Below are positions 34,897-40,315 of a DNA stretch of 40,315 nucleotides, one piece after another. The number at the start of each line of letters is the position of its first letter. Within the stretch, counting starts at the first letter, position 1. The position numbers and the translations under genes are program-made. Origin of the DNA: SOKP01 sp048887165 (GTDB lineage Archaea; Asgardarchaeota; Lokiarchaeia; Sigyniarchaeales; SOKP01); NCBI GenBank assembly GCA_048887165.1, contig JBHLJZ010000024.1, positions 1 to 40,315 on the forward strand, written 5' to 3'. The notes beneath the pieces are model-generated. The model had not been told where the DNA came from. It searched no databases and worked only from the letters and a program-made list of their open reading frames with translations.

Positions 34897-35112
34897 TTGT
34901 CAGATACCGAAAATAAAAAACCGAAAATGGTTAACATTACTATTAACATCGCAGATATCTATGATAAAAATATTCAAAAATTAATTGCGATGAAAGTTGT
35001 TCCAAGCCGATCTGAAGCAATTAGAATTGCGCTAAGAGATTATTTAAGAAAGGAATTTGAAAATTTGGAACTTCTGGGTTTTTATAATGATGAATTTAAA
35101 GAAAATAAATAA
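34897..35112 (+). CDS. Ribbon-helix-helix (CopG/MetJ-type) transcription regulator
   Basis: 71 residues. TTG start at 34897, supported by ggag at 34884-34887. The N-terminal DNA-binding strand MVNITINIADIYDK is followed by helices in the pattern 'VVPSRSEAIRIALRDYL', the RHH fold that binds DNA as a dimer. Widespread archaeal type. No target can be named; the 266-bp upstream region could hold an autoregulatory site. Confidence 0.85.
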   Translation: MSDTENKKPKMVNITINIADIYDKNIQKLIAMKVVPSRSEAIRIALRDYLRKEFENLELLGFYNDEFKENK

Positions 35113-35147
35113 ATTTCTTATCAATAGTAAAAATATAAATTTGTAGT

Positions 35148-35393
35148 TTATCGTCTTTTTCTTATTTTACGTGCTTCTCTTTCAACTTCCCGTAAAATTA
35201 CAATATCATTTACTCTTATAGGACCCTTTACATTTCTAGTAAGAATTCGATTCTTATCAGGACCTTCGAGAATTCTAACCTTTATTTGGTTTATTTCACC
35301 AGTTAATCCAGTTCTTCCAACGATTTGAATAACTTCGGCGGGAATTGAAAAATCGTCAACTTGTTGTCCTTTTGATTTATCTAATTTTACCAT
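35148..35393 (-). CDS. rps28e: 30S ribosomal protein S28e
   Basis: 81 residues, small OB-fold: PAEVIQIVGRTGLTGEINQI, VRILEGPDKNRILTRNVKGPI, ending in LREVEREARKIRKRR. ATG 35393. It follows rpl7ae in the same transcript, 17 bp apart. Confidence 0.95.
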   Translation of the reverse strand: MVKLDKSKGQQVDDFSIPAEVIQIVGRTGLTGEINQIKVRILEGPDKNRILTRNVKGPIRVNDIVILREVEREARKIRKRR

Positions 35394-35410
35394 TAAGAAA
35401 GATCACCAAG

Positions 35411-35782
35411 TTACTTTTTTAAAGCTTCTAGTTTTTTAATTATACCATCTAATATATTATCATTTCCAGTTCCTACATTTTCAATTGCTATAGCTGAAGC
35501 TGATATATTAAGTCTAACTACATTACCTAATTCTTTTTTAGTAGAAATATACCCATATGGCACCATTTTTTCTTCACAAAGAAGTGGAATATGGAATAGT
35601 ATCTCAGGAGGGCTGACGTCTTCTGCCATCACTACAATTTTAGCAACATTTCTTTCAATTGATTTTGTAACCTCATTCATTCCTTTTCTTATTTTGGAAT
35701 CTCGGGTTTCAGCTATTGTTGCTAATTTATTTTTAATTTCGTTTTTAAGATCATCCGGAACTTTAATTTTAATATAACTCAT
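35411..35782 (-). CDS. rpl7ae: 50S ribosomal protein L7Ae
   Basis: 123 residues from ATG 35782. A strong Shine-Dalgarno AAGGAG sits just upstream, so the in-frame TTG inside that SD is not the start. Core motifs: KIRKGMNEVTKSIERN, KIVVMAEDVSPPEILFHIP and PYGYISTKKELG. Besides the ribosome, archaeal L7Ae binds kink-turns in box C/D and H/ACA RNAs and RNase P. Confidence 0.95.
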   Translation of the reverse strand: MSYIKIKVPDDLKNEIKNKLATIAETRDSKIRKGMNEVTKSIERNVAKIVVMAEDVSPPEILFHIPLLCEEKMVPYGYISTKKELGNVVRLNISASAIAIENVGTGNDNILDGIIKKLEALKK

Positions 35783-35988
35783 TTTATTCTCCTTCAAATA
35801 TATAATTCTAATATATTATCATAAATCATCGATTTTTAATGAACTAAATAATATAGAATAAAAGATAAAATTTATGTTTTAAAATTGCTAAGAATAGTAA
35901 AATAGTAAATTTTTTTTTGAATCCTTCTTTTTTTTAATAAAATTAAGATACAAATTTTTTTTTAAAAGTTAAACCATTTAAACATAAA

Positions 35989-35994
35989 GAGGAG
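35989..35994 (+). promoter_or_regulatory. Shine-Dalgarno motif of rpo10
   Basis: gaggag lies 4 nt before ATT 35999 and 7 nt before ACG 36002, the two most likely starts of rpo10, which lacks ATG, GTG and TTG. Confidence 0.5.
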
Positions 35995-35998
35995 ATCT

Positions 35999-36202
35999 AT
36001 TACGATAATACCAATAAGATGTTTTTCCTGCGGGAAACTAATAGCAGATGTCTATAAACCTTATTTAGAACTTCTAGAGAAAGGAGAAAGTTCAGAAGAT
36101 GCTTTTAAACAGTTAGGTATAGAGAGGTTCTGTTGCAAAAGAATGATTGTTAGTCATGTAGACCTGATAGATGATCTCTTAAAATTCCCGAGACTTCAAT
36201 AG
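35999..36202 (+). CDS. rpo10: DNA-directed RNA polymerase subunit Rpo10 (RpoN), non-canonical start
   Basis: 67 residues if begun at ATT 35999; ACG 36002 would give 66. The reading frame gives IIPIRCFSCGKLIADVYKP, then GESSEDAFKQLGIERFCCKRM and SHVDLIDDLLKF. This is a complete Rpo10 with its zinc ligands CFSC and CC. Homologues begin MIIP or MMIP, so Met-1 falls on the ACG or ATT. The frame is open back to TAA 35963-35965 but contains no ATG, GTG or TTG before the IIP. Rpo10 links the Rpo3/Rpo11 platform to the large subunits. Missed by ordinary start-codon rules. Confidence 0.92.
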   Translation: MTIIPIRCFSCGKLIADVYKPYLELLEKGESSEDAFKQLGIERFCCKRMIVSHVDLIDDLLKFPRLQ

Positions 36203-36321
36203 AAAAAGAATATTTTTAAGAAGTATTACCTAGAATTTAGGAATAAAATTTTCAAAAAAAAATTAGATTAAGTAAAGAAAATGCTTTTTATATACTAAAA
36301 CCTTTTATTTGGGGATATTTA

Positions 36322-37050
36322 ATGGAAGATACTACTAAATTTGCCATAATCTCAGATATTCATGCAAATTTTTATGCATTAAACAGTTTTCTTCAATTTA
36401 TTGAGAAAAACTTCAAAGTGGATAAGATTTTAAATTTAGGAGATTTTGTTCATATAGGTCCACACCCAAAGGAAGTTACAGAGACAATTTTGAACGACAA
36501 TCGGTTTGTAAATATAATTGGAAATAATGAAATGATTGTATTAGGTAAAAGAAAGAGCGAATGGCATCAAGGAATTGAGCTACACCGCGAATGGACCATT
36601 AATCAACTTGGAGAAGATTTAATAAAACAAATAGAGATAATTCCTACATTCATGACTCTCAATGTAAACGATAAAAAACTGCTTCTATTACATTCTCACT
36701 TCTATGATGTTCCTGATCGTTCTATTCAAGACAATATTTTATTATATAAAGGGAAATCATTGGATGAATTCATAAACGATTATCCAAAAGATGCAGATAT
36801 CGTATTTATTGGTCATACACATGAACAATTGTATCTTAATACCAAACATAAAATAATCATAAATCCAGGATCACTTAGTATTACCAAGAAACCTAATATA
36901 TCCTTCTGTTTAATGGAAATTGAAGGTCAGAAAATGAATATAATGTTCAAAAATATTCCTTACGATGTTTCCAACTTAAAAGAGGATTATTCTAAGAGAA
37001 AGGTCGCTAGTAGAGAATTTTTAATTAAATATTTTTATCCATTTTTATGA
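36322..37050 (+). CDS. Calcineurin-like metallophosphoesterase (YfcE/MJ0936-type)
   Basis: 242 residues, ATG 36322 with a ggggat SD-like site upstream. Metal motifs in order: SDIHANFYAL (DxH), LGDFVHIGPHP (GDxxxxG), GNNEM (GNNE/H), LLLHSHFYDV (histidine), FIGHTHEQL (GHTH) and NPGSLSI. Binds two metals and hydrolyses phosphodiesters or phosphomonoesters; substrate unknown. A TATA-like stretch (tttttatatact, about 36283-36294) lies 28 bp before the start. The neighbouring L24e gene is convergent. Confidence 0.9.
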   Translation: MEDTTKFAIISDIHANFYALNSFLQFIEKNFKVDKILNLGDFVHIGPHPKEVTETILNDNRFVNIIGNNEMIVLGKRKSEWHQGIELHREWTINQLGEDLIKQIEIIPTFMTLNVNDKKLLLLHSHFYDVPDRSIQDNILLYKGKSLDEFINDYPKDADIVFIGHTHEQLYLNTKHKIIINPGSLSITKKPNISFCLMEIEGQKMNIMFKNIPYDVSNLKEDYSKRKVASREFLIKYFYPFL

Positions 37051-37145
37051 TACTGAATGTATGAATTGGAATTCTCTGAATTTTAAAATATATTGGATAT
37101 TAAGACAATTAAATTTTGAATTATGTTTAAAAATTTAGTAATAAA

Positions 37146-37328
37146 TTAATGTTTTCCATAAAAAATTGTCCAACGGGTTTTTCGGGGATTCTTCTTGTAA
37201 ACTATTGATGCTTTTCTACATTTTGCTGTACAAAAGTTTAAAATCGTTCCATCTCTCTTGATATACATCATTCCTCGGCCAATGGGAATATCATATCCGC
37301 AAAAAGAGCATTTTTTGACTTTAACCAT
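37146..37328 (-). CDS. rpl24e: 50S ribosomal protein L24e
   Basis: 60 residues from ATG 37328, the normal family lead (MVKVKKCSFCG); a GTG at 37340 would add four residues. Zinc motif CSFC...CTAKC and the conserved GYDIPIGRGMMYIKRDG. It follows rps6e by 30 bp, forming an S6e-L24e operon. Confidence 0.95.
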   Translation of the reverse strand: MVKVKKCSFCGYDIPIGRGMMYIKRDGTILNFCTAKCRKASIVYKKNPRKTRWTIFYGKH

Positions 37329-37358
37329 AAAAAGATTCACTCTAAAGTTTATTTATTT

Positions 37359-37766
37359 TTATTCCTCATCTTTAACTTTGAAAAGTTCTGCTTCACCGTA
37401 TTTTGTGACTTTAAGATTGATTAGTGTCATATCGAAAGTAATTTCATTACCTCTAACTGTTTTTCTCTTTTTCTCGCCTTTCCTTTTTGGTCTAAATCCA
37501 ACTCCTCGTTTAGATACCAATATTCTTTTCTTAACTGGACCATGGACATCCCGTCTCATTGGAAATCCACTAGCGTCAGAGCCTCCTGTAATCTGGAATT
37601 CATAGTTTGGAAATCCTATTACTCCACCATTAATAATATCTCCTATTTTCATTCCTTCAAATCTAAATTTCTTCTCATCTATCTCAATTAATTTTGATAA
37701 ACCCTTACCCGAACCTGCATTTCCACCAGATATATTTAACTTGTAAACCTTTTTCTCTGAACTCAT
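37359..37766 (-). CDS. rps6e: 30S ribosomal protein S6e
   Basis: 135 residues from ATG 37766; an in-frame TTG at 37781 is less likely. S6e core: MKIGDIINGGVIGFPNYEFQITGGSDASGFPMRRDVHG (as segments MKIGDIING, FQITGGSDASGFPMRRD, VHGPVKKRIL) and RKGEKKRKTVRGN. The family's usual short archaeal length, without the long eukaryotic tail. Divergent from the next plus-strand gene. Confidence 0.95.
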   Translation of the reverse strand: MSSEKKVYKLNISGGNAGSGKGLSKLIEIDEKKFRFEGMKIGDIINGGVIGFPNYEFQITGGSDASGFPMRRDVHGPVKKRILVSKRGVGFRPKRKGEKKRKTVRGNEITFDMTLINLKVTKYGEAELFKVKDEE

Positions 37767-37934
37767 GTTTATCAATAACAAATAGGAAATTATTAAGAAA
37801 AATGTCCGAAAATTTAAAAATTTTATTGATTTTACAAGAAATAGAATGTTTTTGTAAAGAAATTAAAAATCATAAAATTTATTTTAAGGAATATATCCTA
37901 TTTAAATTATATAAAAAACTTGGGATTTGTCTTA

Positions 37935-38753
37935 ATGCAAATTTTTGAAGCTATAGAACTAAGAGAATTTCCATATTTTCTAACTGTTGATGTTACAGAA
38001 GGAGAAATTGTTGGAGATGTTATCAATGATTATAATAGCTATAAAGTTTATTTGCTTGTAGATCATGATACAAAAAGAATATGGATATATAATGGACCTA
38101 ATAGTTCTTTTAAATTACAAATTTATGGGGGAATTTTAGCCTCAATGCTACGTAAACAACTTAGGTTGTTTTATAGGGTGTATCCTTTAAATATATATCC
38201 AAAAGGTGATCCACATTTTCAAGAGATTATGGAAAAACAAATAGCAGGTGGGAGAGCTAAAACAATTGATAAAGAAGATTTTTCAGAAAAGACTCAAGAG
38301 GCCACTGTTGGAGATATTATTATCCGCAATCCGCGTTTTAGTAAAGCAATAGAAAATATTAATGAAGTTCCTAAACCAGTAGAATTTAAGAGAGTTTTTC
38401 TCATTATTGGAGGAACACTCTATTCTGAAGAAGAAACAACAGAAGCTTTTCTTAATGAAGAAAAAACTACATTTGAACTAGTAAAAATGGGAAGACTGAA
38501 TAACGGTTTTACTTTTTTCAATGACCGAAATTATTCTACTAGATTAATTGTAAAAGATCGCTCAATTCAAGGAATTGAATTGTTTATTAATGATAAAGAA
38601 CAAATACCTACTGTTGAACTCAAAATTCCTGTAATTGAAGAAGAAAAAATAAGTAGAATAGGAAATATAGAATCTTTAATTAACGCATTTAAAATCCCAA
38701 ACAAATCACCAGATGAAGATTCTGAACATAAAAACCTTCAGAATGATACCTAA
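37935..38753 (+). CDS. Unknown protein with possible gelsolin-like N-terminal domain
   Basis: 272 residues from ATG 37935; TTG 37920 is an alternative start. The segment at about 35-80 reads KVYLLVDHDTKRIWIYNGPNSSF, followed by a helix ILASMLRKQLRLFYRVY. This resembles the gelsolin-repeat pattern 'vyllD...kiyvWnGk.s' and helix. Then comes a GGRAKTI segment, and a second half (about 150-272) of mixed strands (KRVFLIIGGTLYSEE...). No signal peptide or membrane span. Gelsolin-like proteins that bind actin are known in Asgard archaea, so a cytoskeletal role is conceivable, but the match is weak. The radical SAM gene starts 9 bp downstream, so the two are co-transcribed. Confidence 0.5.
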   Translation: MQIFEAIELREFPYFLTVDVTEGEIVGDVINDYNSYKVYLLVDHDTKRIWIYNGPNSSFKLQIYGGILASMLRKQLRLFYRVYPLNIYPKGDPHFQEIMEKQIAGGRAKTIDKEDFSEKTQEATVGDIIIRNPRFSKAIENINEVPKPVEFKRVFLIIGGTLYSEEETTEAFLNEEKTTFELVKMGRLNNGFTFFNDRNYSTRLIVKDRSIQGIELFINDKEQIPTVELKIPVIEEEKISRIGNIESLINAFKIPNKSPDEDSEHKNLQNDT

Positions 38754-38762
38754 ATTGTTATT

Positions 38763-40094
38763 ATGATTCTATTAATTAACCCTAAAACCACGAAACCTAC
38801 TGAAATACAAACAGAATTTTTTAGAGAGCCAAATTTAGGTATTTTATACTTAGCAGCAGTTTTAGATCAAAATGATATATATATTGATATCTTGGATCTG
38901 GAACAATATCAAGATTATACAAAATCTGCATTAAAAACCCTAATAGAGAAAAAAGTAAAGAACTATAATGTATTTGGGATAACTGCACTTACAAATACAT
39001 TCAATTTTGCATTAAACATAGCAAAAGTAATTAAAAATTGTGATCCAAATAATATTATAGTTTTTGGAGGCCCTCATGTTTCTTTTCAATTTGAAGAAGT
39101 TTTAAACAATAAGAATATAATTGATTTCATATGTGTTGGAGAATCTGAAAATTCTTTTCTTCAGCTTTCTAAACTTCTTCTTGAAATGGTTCAAAACTTT
39201 AAAACTTACAAGGAACTTGAGCAGCAGTTAAAAAAAGTAAAAGGTATTGCTTACAAAAATTCTAAAAACCAATTAATTTTCACAGGATATCCAGAACCTG
39301 TTAATCTTGAGAGATTACCGTTACCAGCTCGTTATAAACTAGGTCATGAAAATTATTATTATAAAGTTGCAAATATAATCATAAATAGAGGTTGCCCATA
39401 CCAGTGTTCGTTTTGTTCAAGACAAAAATTATTCAAAAAAATTAGAATTAGAAGTATTAATTCAATCTTATCCGAAATTCAAGATATTTTATCAATGCAA
39501 ACTTATAATTACATCAATTTTTACGATAATATTAACATTGATAACATATTTTTCAAAGAATTTTGTAGAATGTTTATCGATAACAACATTAACATTCCAT
39601 GGGGCTGTGAGTTACGCGTTGATAATATTTCAGAAGAAGATGCTCATTTACTAAAAGAAGCCGGCTGCAAATTAATAGCAACTGGGATTGAATCTGCTAG
39701 TAGGCAAGTCTTAGAGAAAAATTTAAAATATCAAGAGCCTGATAAAGCTAAAATTGGAATTCAATATTTAAAACAAGAAGGAATATCAATTCAAGCTTAC
39801 TTCATACTTGGTTTACCTGGCGAAACCCAAGAAACTTTCCATAAAACAATCGAATTTATCAAAGGTCTACCTTTCGATGAAAATGATAAAATAAATTACT
39901 TTTTAGCTACTCCCTATCCGGGATCCCGTTTATGGGACGAACAAGAACATTTTAAAATTAATATCTTTGAAAAAGACTTTACTAAATATGATTGCCAACA
40001 TATTATATTTGAAACAGAAGAACTTAATATCCCTATTCTTGAAAATTTAATGCTAAACGCTAAAGAAATTGAATCTTATTTCCAAATAACTTGA
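38763..40094 (+). CDS. B12-binding-domain radical SAM protein
   Basis: 443 residues. Residues about 1-140 form a cobalamin-binding-type domain (ILLINPKT, NLGILYLAAVL, VFGITALTNTF, VFGGPHVSFQFEEVL, DFICVGESENSF), without the classic DxHxxG. Residues about 200-400 form a radical SAM barrel with iron-sulfur motif CPYQCSFC (C211, C215, C218), CGCELRVD-like GCELRVDNI, TGIESAS, and AYFILGLPGETQETF. Possibly a methyltransferase or C-C ligase acting on a lipid, tetrapyrrole or peptide; substrate unknown. ATG 38763, following the unknown protein by 9 bp. Confidence 0.87.
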   Translation: MILLINPKTTKPTEIQTEFFREPNLGILYLAAVLDQNDIYIDILDLEQYQDYTKSALKTLIEKKVKNYNVFGITALTNTFNFALNIAKVIKNCDPNNIIVFGGPHVSFQFEEVLNNKNIIDFICVGESENSFLQLSKLLLEMVQNFKTYKELEQQLKKVKGIAYKNSKNQLIFTGYPEPVNLERLPLPARYKLGHENYYYKVANIIINRGCPYQCSFCSRQKLFKKIRIRSINSILSEIQDILSMQTYNYINFYDNINIDNIFFKEFCRMFIDNNINIPWGCELRVDNISEEDAHLLKEAGCKLIATGIESASRQVLEKNLKYQEPDKAKIGIQYLKQEGISIQAYFILGLPGETQETFHKTIEFIKGLPFDENDKINYFLATPYPGSRLWDEQEHFKINIFEKDFTKYDCQHIIFETEELNIPILENLMLNAKEIESYFQIT

Positions 40095-40106
40095 TTCCGA
40101 TGTAAA

Positions 40107-40315
40107 TTAATAATATCTATTCCTATGAGGAGCACAATAAGGAAATGTTCTAAAGAATAATGAAAACGCTACGCTCTCTTTACCTTTATTTATAAGTTCT
40201 GCCACTTCTCTCAGATTCTGTTTTTGTAATTCAATCATGTTGCTTTTTTTATCATTTTCTTCAGTTTGCTTAACTATTGAACTTAAATATTCAAGTAAAG
40301 GGGTTGGACCTTCTT
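40107..40315 (-). CDS. 3' end of an unidentified gene (partial)
   Basis: Minus-strand frame open from the right edge to TAA at 40107-40109, about 69 codons, ending in YCAPHRNRYY. It begins with GPTPLLEYLSSIVKQ and a lysine/glutamine-rich helix. No family recognised from this fragment. Confidence 0.45.
   Translation of the reverse strand, partial: EGPTPLLEYLSSIVKQTEENDKKSNMIELQKQNLREVAELINKGKESVAFSLFFRTFPYCAPHRNRYY

Noticed and set aside
37694..37948. Plus-strand 84-codon frame across the rps6e start
   Set aside because: Antisense to rps6e in its first half and overlapping the next gene's start; the remaining 48 codons from ATG 37802 show no family pattern.

Overview
The window is AT-rich archaeal DNA, roughly 30 % GC by eye, and almost certainly comes from an Asgard archaeon. 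A Lokiarchaeia-type genome is the best guess but is not proven. The archaeal information genes place the domain: Rpo7, Spt4, Rpo10, ribosomal proteins S24e, S27ae, S28e, L7ae, L24e and S6e, the KEOPS pair Kae1/Bud32, and GTP-dependent dephospho-CoA kinase. The Asgard signal is a Rab/Ras-like small GTPase, two Roadblock/LC7 proteins, a membrane-anchored longin/roadblock-like protein, a TPR protein ending in a longin-like sensor domain, a possible gelsolin-like protein, and secreted beta-helix and FG-GAP proteins with C-terminal membrane anchors. Shine-Dalgarno sequences (GGTG, GGAG) precede several genes.

Layout. 1-4.5 kb (minus): partial PHP histidinol-phosphatase, a CoA-transferase fused to a GNAT domain, and the TPR/longin-like protein. 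4.9-10.3 kb (plus): AMP-forming acetyl-CoA synthetase, a polytopic membrane protein with a cytosolic TIR domain, then a corrinoid protein and a UroD-type methyltransferase in one operon. 10.3-16.3 kb: small membrane proteins, an alpha-solenoid, a secreted FG-GAP protein and the anchored longin-like protein. 16.5-22.7 kb: SAM methyltransferase, a haloalkane-dehalogenase-like hydrolase broken by a scaffold gap, M28 and M20 peptidases, a Roadblock protein and a DUF362/ferredoxin protein. 22.9-29.8 kb: small GTPase, large beta-helix surface protein, NagD-like phosphatase, dolichol/phytol-kinase-like membrane enzyme and a second UroD-like protein. 30-37.8 kb: the information-processing cluster. 37.9-40.3 kb: a possible gelsolin-like protein, a B12-binding radical SAM enzyme and the end of an unidentified gene.

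Themes. One theme is C1/acyl-CoA metabolism (Acs, CoA-transferase, corrinoid/UroD methyl transfer, B12 radical SAM). A second is a GTPase-regulation toolkit (GTPase with Roadblock/longin partners). A third is surface display. The least expected direct observation is that two essential RNA polymerase subunit genes, rpo7 and rpo10, have no ATG, GTG or TTG start. Both have a Shine-Dalgarno motif followed by ATT (or, for rpo10, ACG/ATA) where the initiator should be. The N-run at 17846-17855 is flanked by a 23-bp duplication; collapsing it restores one intact gene, so it is an assembly artefact and not biology.
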